DNA of 64,000 nucleotides from Clostridioides difficile ATCC 9689 = DSM 1296 (GTDB taxonomy: Bacteria > Bacillota > Clostridia > Peptostreptococcales > Peptostreptococcaceae), in the NCBI RefSeq assembly GCF_001077535.1, contig NZ_CP011968.1, forward strand, positions 558,001 through 622,000, in the 5' to 3' direction. The translations under genes and the position numbers were made by a program. Numbering within the stretch: the first letter of the stretch is position 1; the number at the start of each line of letters is the position of its first letter. The notes under the pieces are model-generated. The model saw only the letters and a list, made by a program, of their open reading frames with translations. It ran no database searches and was not told the origin of the DNA. Shown here piece by piece: positions 45,306 through 53,348 of this stretch.

Positions 45306-45369
45306 CATTTTTATATAAAATATTAAGTAATTTCAAAAAAATATAAATTTATTTAATTTAATTAAAATA

Positions 45370-45460
45370 TTATAACATATTAGTTACATATTAAAATATA
45401 TAATCGAGATATTGTTAAGACATTGTCGAGATATTATAATATGTAACTAATGTATTATAA
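45370..45460. repeat. Long imperfect inverted repeat with internal direct repeats
   Basis: Arms 45370-45393 and 45437-45460 (24 bases) are complementary apart from a few positions (shared core TATTAGTTACATATTA). The 43-base centre carries TCGAGATATT twice as a direct repeat. It lies between the PTS terminator and the Fic gene. It fits neither a simple terminator (no T run) nor a gene; the role is unknown. Confidence 0.6.
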
Positions 45461-45642
45461 ATAATAGTTGTAAACTTCCTGTGCCATATATTTTAAATGC
45501 TTATTCTTAAATTTTTGCATTATTTATTAAAATTTATTATGCTTTAACGCTAAATTGAGTTTGATAATTATAAAACAAATAATCAAAAATAGTGTAAAAA
45601 TTAATACTTTTTGTTAATATTAATAGATAAAGATAATCTAAG

Positions 45643-46782
45643 GTGGTGATTAAACTGACAATAGAAGAATACAAAAACAAATACTTTACTGGAAATAAAA
45701 TCGTACTTTCTATAAATAGTTTTGATAATAAAGAACTATACTATCATGAAACTGAAAATATATTAAATTTAATAAATGAAATAGATAAATTAACATCAAG
45801 TAAGATATTTAAAATAATAGAAGATAAAAATGATTTGGCACTAGAGTCTTATTATTCTAGTGTAATAGAAGGTGCTTTTTCAAATAGAAAGATTGCAAAA
45901 TCTATAATTAGAGGAAAGATGAAACCTAGTAATAAAAGTGAATATATGATTTACAATAATCATAGAGCCTTAGAATATGGATTAGACAACTTAGATAAAT
46001 TATATAGTCACAAATTTATATATGATTTGCATCATATATTGGGCGAAAACTGCTTGGATTCAGAAGAATATGAGTATAGAACTGAAAAAGTATATGTATG
46101 TGATTCAAAAGGTGAGATTATACATATAGGGCTTGAACCTTTGAAGATATATGACTTTATGAGTAAATTAATAGATTTTATGGAAAATAGCAAAGTAAGT
46201 AATTTAATTAAAAGTGCTATAATTCATTTTTACTTTGTATATGTTCATCCTTTTAGTGATGGTAATGGAAGAACATCAAGAGCCTTATCATATCTATATT
46301 TGATTGATAAAGGATATGATACTTTCAAGGAGTTTTCAATATCATATATGATATCTAAAAACAGAACTAAGTATTATAAGGCTATACTTGATGTAGAAAA
46401 CAAAGGAAATAATTTAACTGTATTTATAGAGTTTATGCTCAAGTCTATAATACAATCTATTAATGAGATGCGTAATATGCATGATAGAAAATCTTTAGAA
46501 AGTATATTAAAAGAAGAATTGTTTGAAAATGACATAACTCTATCAGCAACAGAAGAACATATATTAAAATATATTTGCAATAAAGATAACTATTCTATGA
46601 CATTAGAAAATTATATAAAAAAGAATAAAAGTAGATACTTAAAGGCTGGAATAAAGGAAATTGAATTAGTTGACCAGTTGATGGAAGTGTTTAATAATCT
46701 TGAAGGGATAGAGATTTTGTCTAAAGAAAAAAATATATATAAAGTTAATGATAAGTACTTAAAAATGCTTGATATAGACTAA
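45643..46782 (+). CDS. Fic-domain protein (AMPylase family)
   Basis: A 379-residue Fic protein. The active-site loop HPFSDGNGRTSR is complete (His at codon 202 from the first GTG), so AMP or another nucleotide monophosphate can be transferred to a target hydroxyl. An inhibitory motif, SSVIEGA, lies N-terminal (about residue 70), making it a class II, self-inhibited Fic protein, with a Fic_N-like start and a C-terminal helical part. Start uncertain: GTG 45643 lies within the ribosome binding site AAGGTGG, so CTG 45655 (TIEEYKNKY) is a likely true start. I recall that Tn5397 inserts in a Fic gene in strain 630; here the gene is intact. Confidence 0.87.
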   Translation: MVIKLTIEEYKNKYFTGNKIVLSINSFDNKELYYHETENILNLINEIDKLTSSKIFKIIEDKNDLALESYYSSVIEGAFSNRKIAKSIIRGKMKPSNKSEYMIYNNHRALEYGLDNLDKLYSHKFIYDLHHILGENCLDSEEYEYRTEKVYVCDSKGEIIHIGLEPLKIYDFMSKLIDFMENSKVSNLIKSAIIHFYFVYVHPFSDGNGRTSRALSYLYLIDKGYDTFKEFSISYMISKNRTKYYKAILDVENKGNNLTVFIEFMLKSIIQSINEMRNMHDRKSLESILKEELFENDITLSATEEHILKYICNKDNYSMTLENYIKKNKSRYLKAGIKEIELVDQLMEVFNNLEGIEILSKEKNIYKVNDKYLKMLDID

Positions 46783-46807
46783 TTTAGATAATCTGGAGAG
46801 GGAATAT

Positions 46808-46996
46808 ATAAATAATAAGAAAAAGGCATTTTTGATTTCTGGGGCTATAAACGTAATTTCATTAATTATTGTTTTTTCATTGTTTCATTATAATATTATA
46901 GAAAATAGTACACAAAATATGATAATAACTGTAATCTTAATTTTTATTTTTGAAATGATAAAAATAAAAATCATAGAGAAATACTATAAACTATAA
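46808..46996 (+). CDS. Small two-helix membrane protein, probable non-ATG start
   Basis: A 62-residue ORF, NNKKKAFLISGAINVISLIIVFSLF, a polar turn (NIIENSTQN), then a second hydrophobic helix IITVILIFIFEMI and a basic tail. GGAGAGGG (46795-46802) lies six to seven bases before ATA 46808, which would then be the start; TTG 46829 is the alternative. It lies 25 bases after the Fic gene and before its terminator, so the two are co-transcribed. No function known. Confidence 0.45.
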   Translation: MNNKKKAFLISGAINVISLIIVFSLFHYNIIENSTQNMIITVILIFIFEMIKIKIIEKYYKL

Positions 46997-47013
46997 ACAA
47001 GAAATATCTTTTC

Positions 47014-47041
47014 TAAGAGCATATTGTACAATATGCTCTTA
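47014..47041. terminator. Palindromic terminator after the Fic operon
   Basis: A perfect 28-base palindrome, TAAGAGCATATTG and its complement around a central TA, followed by an AT-rich tail. Confidence 0.7.
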
Positions 47042-47484
47042 ATTTAGTTATATAGATTTAATATAAATAATGTATTTTTTGTAGATGATTTATGTAAGAT
47101 TTATGACCAATTTGTGTATGATTTGTGTTCTTTAATCATGACAATATTATATTGTAAAAAATAAATTTAATAAAAATGACTTGGAATTTATATTCTAGGT
47201 CTTTTTTATATAAAAATTTAATAAGTTTCAAATGTTGGTAACTTTGACAGTAGAAAACGTCTATTGAGATAACGAGGATTCTAATTGAGGGGGAGATATA
47301 TTAGCACTTAAAGTAGTATATGCAACAGATATAATCTTTATAAAAGTAATTCGAATTAAAATGTAAATATAAAGAATAATTAAAAAAATATCGCAATTAT
47401 TTGTTTTTCATATGGATAAAATTGGTTATTTAATATATAATTACAAGTATAAATAATAAAATTTATTTGTAAAAAGAGTAGCGC
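47042..47484 (+). promoter_or_regulatory. cwpV upstream region: terminator-ended stretch and probable promoter
   Basis: A terminator-like hairpin, GACTTGGAAT (47178-47187)/ATTCTAGGTC (47192-47201), followed by TTTTTT, may end a short transcript that begins after 47041. A -35-like TTGACA is at 47244-47249, with AGATAA 17 bases on (47267-47272), the best cwpV promoter candidate; the leader would be about 500 bases, with the invertible switch inside it. Confidence 0.5.
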
Positions 47485-47721
47485 TTTTAATTCTAAAGGA
47501 TACTTAATATCTAATTTTAAAGAGGTTTCTAACTATAATGATTTCATAATTAATTTGTAATTATTTTGTTACATTGCAGTCATTATGTAAGGAATAAAGA
47601 AATTTTCTTATTGATTGAAAAATTTGTAAATTTATATTTTAAGGTAAGTTTGATTTTTATGTTAATGAATTGTTATAAAAAATAGGGTTTTGTATAAAAA
47701 AAGTAGCCTTTAGAATTAGAA
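47485..47721. mobile_element. cwpV invertible DNA switch (195 bp between 21-bp inverted repeats), ON orientation
   Basis: Imperfect 21-base inverted repeats at 47485-47505 and 47701-47721 (core TAATTCTAAAGG, two differences) flank exactly 195 bases, matching the published cwpV switch flipped by the tyrosine recombinase RecV. Rebuilding the flipped form on paper joins the outside AGTAGCGCTTT to AAAGGCTACT and a run of six T, creating an intrinsic terminator with a ten-pair stem. In the present orientation the stem is broken (GGATACT) and no T run follows, so the leader should be read through: phase ON. Confidence 0.92.
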
Positions 47722-47778
47722 CGGGAACAAAGTTAAAAAATTAAGTAATATCAAATGGACAAGGGGGAAGAAAATAAA

Positions 47779-50700
47779 ATGAAAATACCAAAGAAGATTG
47801 CTGCAATGCTTACAGTTACAATGATAGCTGGAAGTTCAACAGCAGGCATAGCTAGTGCACAAACTGTGGCAACAAATTTAACAGGGCAAGAAAGATATGA
47901 AACTGCTGTTAAAATAAGTCAAGATGGATGGAAAAATGCTGATGAGGTAGTAATCGTAAACGACTCATCTATAGCAGATGCTCTATCTGCAACACCATTT
48001 GCAAAAGCAAAAAATGCTCCAATACTTTTAACAAGTAAAGATAAATTAAATGATAAGACGAAAGCAGAAATACAAAGATTAAAAGCTAAAAAAGTATACT
48101 TAATAGGTGGAACTTCTGTATTAAGTACAAATATAGAAAAAGAAATAAAAGATTTAAAAATATCTTTTGAGAGAATCTCTGGAGCTGAGAGATATCAAAC
48201 ATCCTTAGAATTAGCAAAGAAATTAGATGCTATAAGTGATGTTAAGAAAATAGCTGTAGTTAATGGTGAAAAAGGACTTGCAGATGCTGTAAGTGTAGGA
48301 GCACCAGCTGCACAAAACAATATGCCAGTAATACTTGCTGATTCTAAAAATGGAACAGCAGTTGCAGACAAATTTATAAAAGATGCTGGAATAACTCAAT
48401 CTTATGTAGTAGGTGGAGAGAGTTCAATTTCTGAAGCTGTTAAAAATAAACTACCAAATAGTACAAGACTAGGTGGAACAGATAGAAATGATACAAATGC
48501 AAAAGTAATAAAAGAATTTTATAAAAAGACAGATTTAAAAAATGCTTATGTAACTAAAGATGGTATGAATAAACAAGACCAACTTATAGATGCACTAGCA
48601 GTAGGTGTATTAGGTGCTAAAAATCAATCACCAGTAGTTTTAGTTGGAAAGAACTTATCAGCTTCACAAAAATCTCTAGTTAACTCTAAGAGTTTTGATA
48701 AGATAACTAAAGTTGGTGGGAATGGTAATGAGACAGCATTTAATGAAATGAAGTCATTACAAGAAGTAAAAACAGTTGAAGCTAAAACAATTTCTGAATT
48801 AAAATCAGCTATAGATAAAGCTACTGCTAATGATGTTATAAACTTTAAGCCAACTAGTGAGGTTAAAGAAGCATTTACAATACAAACTGATAAAGCAGTA
48901 ACAGTAAACTTAAATGGTACATATACAAAGACTGTGACTATCAACATGCCTAATGGTGATGTAAATAACTATGCAAAAGTGGATGATGTAGTTATAGATG
49001 ATGTAAAAGATGGAACTTTTGTTAACTACGGAAAAATAACTAACTTAAAGGTTAATGATAAAAATGGAGCCAAGATAGAAAATAATTCTAAAGGTGAGAT
49101 TGGTAGTTTAACAGTAGCATCTGGAGCAAGTCAAGTAAAAGTGACTAATGGTGGTAAGATAACTACAGTTACAAATAATTCTAAAGGGACTACTATAGAT
49201 AATAAAGGTACAATAAGTAGTGTTAAGGGAGATAATTCTCCAACAATAAGTGGAAATAGTCCAAGTTCTAATTCATCAGGAGGAAGTTCATCAAGTGGAG
49301 GTTCTTCAGGAGGAAGTAGTGGAGGAAGTTCTTCATCAAAGGTAGGTCAAATAAAATTTAGTGCAACAGATAAACAAATAAAAATGGCATCAGGAGATAA
49401 GACAGTAGATCCATCAGATAACACATATATACTAAAATTAACAAATGGGACAGTAAAAGATGGAGATGTAAAAGCTAATGTTAAAGTAGCAGGATTACCA
49501 TCAGGACTAGATTATACAGCAGTAGGAAATAGATCAGCAAATACAATAACAATTACAGTATCAGGAACAGCAAGCCAATCAATACAAAATGATTTAAATA
49601 ATGTAAGTGTGCTAGTTAAAGCAGGAGCAGTATCTGGAACAGGAGCTACAGATTCAATTGCAAATACAACATTTGAAATTAAAAAATATGTGGCGCCAGC
49701 AATAGGTCAATTAACTTTTGATGCAACAGATAAACAAATAAAAATGGCATCAGGAGATAAGACAGTAGATCCATCAGATGACACATATGTACTAACATTA
49801 ACAAAAGGAACAGCAAAAGATGGAGATGTAAAGGCTAATGTTGAAGTAACAGGATTACCATCAGGGTTAGATTATACAGCAGAAGGAGATTCATCAACAA
49901 ATACAATAACAATAACAGTATCAGGAACAGCAAGCCAAGCAGTACAAACTGATTTAGATAATATAAGTGTGTTAGTTAAAGCAGGAGCAGTATCTGAAAC
50001 AACTGCCACAGATTCAGCAGCAAATGCAACATTTGAAGTTAAAAAATATGTGGCGCCAGCAATAGGTCAATTAACTTTTGATGCAACAGATAAACAAATA
50101 AAAATGGCATCAGGAGATAAGACAGTAGATCCATCAGATGACACATATGTACTAACATTAACAAAAGGAACAGCAAAAGATGGAGATGTAAAGGCTAATG
50201 TTGAAGTAACAGGATTACCATCAGGGTTAGATTATACAGCAGAAGGAGATTCATCAACAAATACAATAACAATAACAGTATCAGGAACAGCAAGCCAAGC
50301 AGTACAAACTGATTTAGATAATATAAGTGTGTTAGTTAAAGCAGGAGCAGTATCTGAAACAACTGCCACAGATTCAGCAGCAAATGCAACATTTGAAGTT
50401 AAAAAATATGTGGCAGCGCCAGCAGTAGGTCAATTAACTTTTGATGCAACAGATAAACAAATAAAAATGGCATCAGGAGATAAGACAGTAGACCCATCAG
50501 ATGACACATATGTACTAACATTAACAAAAGGAACAGCAAAAGATGGAGATATAAAGGCTAATGTTGAAGTAACAGGATTACCATCAGGGTTAGATTATAC
50601 AGCAGAAGGAGATTCATCAGCAAATACAATAACAATAACAGTATCAGGAACAGCAAGCCAAGCAGTACAAACTGATTTAGATAATGTAAGTGTGCTAGTT

Positions 50701-51567
50701 AAAGCAGGAGCAGTATCTGAAACAACTGCTACAGATTCAGCAGCAAATGCAACATTTGAAGTTAAAAAATATGTGGCAGCGCCAGCAGTAGGTCAATTAA
50801 CTTTTGATGCAACAGATAAACAAATAAAAATGGCATCAGGAGATAAGACAGTAGACCCATCAGATGACACATATGTACTAACATTAACAAAAGGAACAGC
50901 AAAAGATGGAGATATAAAGGCTAATGTTGAAGTAACAGGATTACCATCAGGGTTAGATTATACAGCAGAAGGAGATTCATCAGCAAATACAATAACAATA
51001 ACAGTATCAGGAACAGCAAGCCAAGCAGTACAAACTGATTTAGATAATGTAAGTGTGCTAGTTAAAGCAGGAGCAGTATCTGAAACAACTGCCACAGATT
51101 CAGCAGCAAATGCAACATTTGAAGTTAAAAAATATGTGGCACCAGCAATAGGTCAATTAACTTTTGATGCAACAGATAAACAAATAAAAATGGCATCAGG
51201 AGATAAGACAGTAGACCCATCAGATGACACATATGTACTAACATTAACAAAAGGAACAGCAAAAGATGGAGATATAAAGGCTAATGTTGAAGTAACAGGA
51301 TTACCATCAGGGTTAGATTATACAGCAGAGGGAGATTCATCAGCAAATACAATAACAATAACAGTATCAGGAACAGCAAGCCAAGCAGTACAAACTGATT
51401 TAGATAATGTAAGTGTGCTAGTTAAAGCAGGAGCAGTATCTGAAACAACTGCTACAGATTCAGCAGCAAATGCAACATTTGAAGTTAAAAAACATGCGTC
51501 AGATCCAATATCAACAATAGGAAAAATATCTTCTGGGCTATCAAGTTTATTTAATATATTAAAATAA
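47779..51567 (+). CDS. cwpV: Phase-variable cell wall protein CwpV
   Basis: Surface protein that promotes auto-aggregation and phage resistance in C. difficile. The ATG at 47779 (MKIPKKIAAML) is used, with AAGGGGGAAG just upstream; an ATG 24 bases earlier precedes the ribosome binding site. A signal peptide ends about residue 28 (GIASAQT). Three cell wall binding 2 (PF04122) modules follow (about residues 30-325, TGQERYETA, GAERYQTSLELA, GGTDRNDTNA), anchoring it to the wall polymer PSII. Next come a beta-rich unique region (about 335-490), a Gly/Ser linker (about 495-521) and six ~120-residue repeats to the end. 1262 residues. Transcription depends on the switch at 47485-47721. Confidence 0.96.
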   Translation: MKIPKKIAAMLTVTMIAGSSTAGIASAQTVATNLTGQERYETAVKISQDGWKNADEVVIVNDSSIADALSATPFAKAKNAPILLTSKDKLNDKTKAEIQRLKAKKVYLIGGTSVLSTNIEKEIKDLKISFERISGAERYQTSLELAKKLDAISDVKKIAVVNGEKGLADAVSVGAPAAQNNMPVILADSKNGTAVADKFIKDAGITQSYVVGGESSISEAVKNKLPNSTRLGGTDRNDTNAKVIKEFYKKTDLKNAYVTKDGMNKQDQLIDALAVGVLGAKNQSPVVLVGKNLSASQKSLVNSKSFDKITKVGGNGNETAFNEMKSLQEVKTVEAKTISELKSAIDKATANDVINFKPTSEVKEAFTIQTDKAVTVNLNGTYTKTVTINMPNGDVNNYAKVDDVVIDDVKDGTFVNYGKITNLKVNDKNGAKIENNSKGEIGSLTVASGASQVKVTNGGKITTVTNNSKGTTIDNKGTISSVKGDNSPTISGNSPSSNSSGGSSSSGGSSGGSSGGSSSSKVGQIKFSATDKQIKMASGDKTVDPSDNTYILKLTNGTVKDGDVKANVKVAGLPSGLDYTAVGNRSANTITITVSGTASQSIQNDLNNVSVLVKAGAVSGTGATDSIANTTFEIKKYVAPAIGQLTFDATDKQIKMASGDKTVDPSDDTYVLTLTKGTAKDGDVKANVEVTGLPSGLDYTAEGDSSTNTITITVSGTASQAVQTDLDNISVLVKAGAVSETTATDSAANATFEVKKYVAPAIGQLTFDATDKQIKMASGDKTVDPSDDTYVLTLTKGTAKDGDVKANVEVTGLPSGLDYTAEGDSSTNTITITVSGTASQAVQTDLDNISVLVKAGAVSETTATDSAANATFEVKKYVAAPAVGQLTFDATDKQIKMASGDKTVDPSDDTYVLTLTKGTAKDGDIKANVEVTGLPSGLDYTAEGDSSANTITITVSGTASQAVQTDLDNVSVLVKAGAVSETTATDSAANATFEVKKYVAAPAVGQLTFDATDKQIKMASGDKTVDPSDDTYVLTLTKGTAKDGDIKANVEVTGLPSGLDYTAEGDSSANTITITVSGTASQAVQTDLDNVSVLVKAGAVSETTATDSAANATFEVKKYVAPAIGQLTFDATDKQIKMASGDKTVDPSDDTYVLTLTKGTAKDGDIKANVEVTGLPSGLDYTAEGDSSANTITITVSGTASQAVQTDLDNVSVLVKAGAVSETTATDSAANATFEVKKHASDPISTIGKISSGLSSLFNILK
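49342..51486 (+). repeat. CwpV C-terminal tandem repeats, six copies
   Basis: Six in-frame units of about 360 bases. Unit 1 (49342-49680) is divergent. Units 2 and 3 (49681-50040 and 50041-50400) appear identical base for base. Units 4 and 5 are 363 bases each, adding one Ala codon in the hinge (VAAPAVG), and unit 6 is 360. Each encodes the pattern GQLTFDATDKQIKMASGDKT followed by a domain of beta-strand character. Near-identity suggests recent unequal recombination and variable copy number. Confidence 0.95.
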
Positions 51568-51630
51568 ATAATGAAATATGAATAAAAATTAGTTTAATAA
51601 GATGTAAATTTTCTTGATGATACTAGTATT

Positions 51631-51669
51631 GGCTGTAGGATTTTTAAAATAATTTTTCTACAGCCTTTT
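51631..51669 (+). terminator. cwpV terminator
   Basis: GGCTGTAG (51631-51638) pairs perfectly with CTACAGCC (51658-51665), with additional AT pairs inside, followed by TTTTA. Confidence 0.75.
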
Positions 51670-51826
51670 AACATATAAGAATAGTATAAATCTGAAATAA
51701 TGTTTGAATAAAGGTATTTAATAAGTATTTATACTAGAATTAATTAGTATAAATATAAAAATTAAGATGTTTTATTATAATTTTAAGTGTCTAAATAGAA
51801 TCTATTACTTTACATCAATTAAAAAC

Positions 51827-51993
51827 TTCACATAATTTTCATATTAATTATCAATTAAATTCATATACAAGGCTTATTATATAAACATAGAAGATAGTAA
51901 AACTAGCTTAAAAACATAATATAATACCCTATACAAAATAGTGGCAACTCTCCCTCACATCCTCAATTGTTGCCACTATTTTAATTTTTTGTA
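51827..51993 (+). repeat. Dispersed 167-bp element, copy B (candidate small RNA)
   Basis: Reverse-complement counterpart of 20259-20423. The element ends with AAAATAGTGGCAAC and its complement (14-bp stem, one pair longer than in copy A) around a C-rich loop, then TAATTTTTT. It lies 3' of cwpV in the same sense and beyond the cwpV terminator, before the convergent carboxypeptidase gene. Confidence 0.75.
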
Positions 51994-52005
51994 AAAAACA
52001 AAAAA

Positions 52006-52022
52006 ACTCCACAAAGTGGAGT
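52006..52022 (-). terminator. Terminator of the D,D-carboxypeptidase gene
   Basis: ACTCCAC (52006-52012)/GTGGAGT (52016-52022); on the minus strand the stem is followed by TTTTTTTGTTTTTT, a strong terminator. Confidence 0.8.
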
Positions 52023-52061
52023 CTTTATAAATTTAACATACCCTTTTAATAATATGCTTTA

Positions 52062-53291
52062 CTATGCTTTAAAACAAACAGAATTTTTAATCTCAAGTTT
52101 TTTATTTATCTTAGCAACCTTAATCTTAATCTTATCCTTCAAAGGAATACATCCTATATTACTTTCACTTTTTACATCAACACTTCCAACAAATTTACCA
52201 GAGTCATTATAATACTTTGCAACACCAACAATATCTCCCTTATGGATAGGATAATTCATATTTTTAAACACTACCTTAGGATTGATATTCTCGTTATCTG
52301 AAACAACACCATACAAATCTTTATCAACCTTAACTGTTATCTTAAAATCATCAATACCATCAACACAAGGAGTCTCTATAATATCACCCTTATGTGCTAT
52401 CTTTTTAGAATGGAAATTATCTTTACCATATTTCAATAAAGTAGCAGAAGAAGAAATTCTATTTTTCTTGTTACCATCACCAAGTACAACACCTATCAAT
52501 CTATGATTTCTTTCGTTTTTAGCATCTTTAGGTACCATCATAGAAAATGCAAGGCAATATCCAGCATTATCTGTATATCCTGTCTTTATTCCATCAACAC
52601 CAGGTACTGAAACAAGCAGAGGATTTGTGTTATAATGTGTAAAATCCTTTTTAGTATCATTATATACTTGCATAGTGGTTATTCTTGTAACTTGATTTTC
52701 ATAATGGTCGTACATATACTTTCCAAGTGTAACTATATCGTGAGCAGTTGACATATTTTCAATAGGAGGTTCTTTATGTTCTGGGTCAGTATATATAGGA
52801 AGCCCATTTGGATTAAAATAATACGTATCAATCATTCCTATTTCTTCTGCTTTCTTGTTCATCATATTTACAAAATTCTTTTCAGTTTTACCAATATGTT
52901 TAGCTATGGCTATAGCAGCATCATTTCCAGATACTAGCATTAGACCCTGCATAAGCTCTCCTAGAGATATTTCATCACCATCTTTAAGTTTACAAGTAGA
53001 ACCTCCTACTGAAGCTGTAGACTTGTCTATTTTCACCATATCAGTCTCTTTAACTTGATTTTTATCAACTGCTTCTATTGCCAATAAAAAGGTCATCATT
53101 TTACTTAAACTCGCTAATGGCATTTTTTCATCAATGTTTTTTTCAAATAATATTCTTTTAGTTTCCTGGTCTATAAGTAGTGCTGCTCTTGAAGAATTTG
53201 GTACTGGTGGAGTATCTGCAAATGCAAATACAGGAGTTATAAATATAAAAATTAATGCAAGTATTGTTAACTGTTTTATTTTTCCTTTCAA
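52062..53291 (-). CDS. D-alanyl-D-alanine carboxypeptidase (S11, DacF/PBP5 type)
   Basis: Low-molecular-weight PBP trimming the pentapeptide stem. The 409-residue protein has a signal peptide (KQLTILALIFIFITPVFAFA), the SxxK motif SLSK in LASLSKMMTF, SGN in LVSGNDAAIA and KTG in DGIKTGYTDNAG, then a PBP5-type C-terminal beta domain (about 310-395). Start: TTG 53291 is favoured, since GGAGG lies eight bases upstream and a typical signal peptide follows directly; an ATG at 53306 overlaps that site. No C-terminal amphipathic anchor is obvious. Convergent with cwpV. Confidence 0.92.
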   Translation of the reverse strand: MKGKIKQLTILALIFIFITPVFAFADTPPVPNSSRAALLIDQETKRILFEKNIDEKMPLASLSKMMTFLLAIEAVDKNQVKETDMVKIDKSTASVGGSTCKLKDGDEISLGELMQGLMLVSGNDAAIAIAKHIGKTEKNFVNMMNKKAEEIGMIDTYYFNPNGLPIYTDPEHKEPPIENMSTAHDIVTLGKYMYDHYENQVTRITTMQVYNDTKKDFTHYNTNPLLVSVPGVDGIKTGYTDNAGYCLAFSMMVPKDAKNERNHRLIGVVLGDGNKKNRISSSATLLKYGKDNFHSKKIAHKGDIIETPCVDGIDDFKITVKVDKDLYGVVSDNENINPKVVFKNMNYPIHKGDIVGVAKYYNDSGKFVGSVDVKSESNIGCIPLKDKIKIKVAKINKKLEIKNSVCFKA

Positions 53292-53348
53292 AATCTCGTC
53301 CTCCATTTCATATATTAATTAATATGCACAAAATAAGTGCTATAAATT

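Noticed and set aside
45370-45460. A second RecV-type phase switch like that of cwpV
   Set aside because: The arms do not share the cwpV repeat core, the centre is only 43 bases and no promoter or terminator change is evident; left as an unexplained repeat.
47755-47778. Upstream ATG as the cwpV start
   Set aside because: It precedes the ribosome binding site AAGGGGGAAG and would put an acidic stretch (DKGEEN) before a normal signal peptide; ATG 47779 is better.
49342-51486. Regular repeats as a possible CRISPR array
   Set aside because: The units are 360 bases, contiguous, in frame and encode the CwpV repeat domain; there are no spacers.
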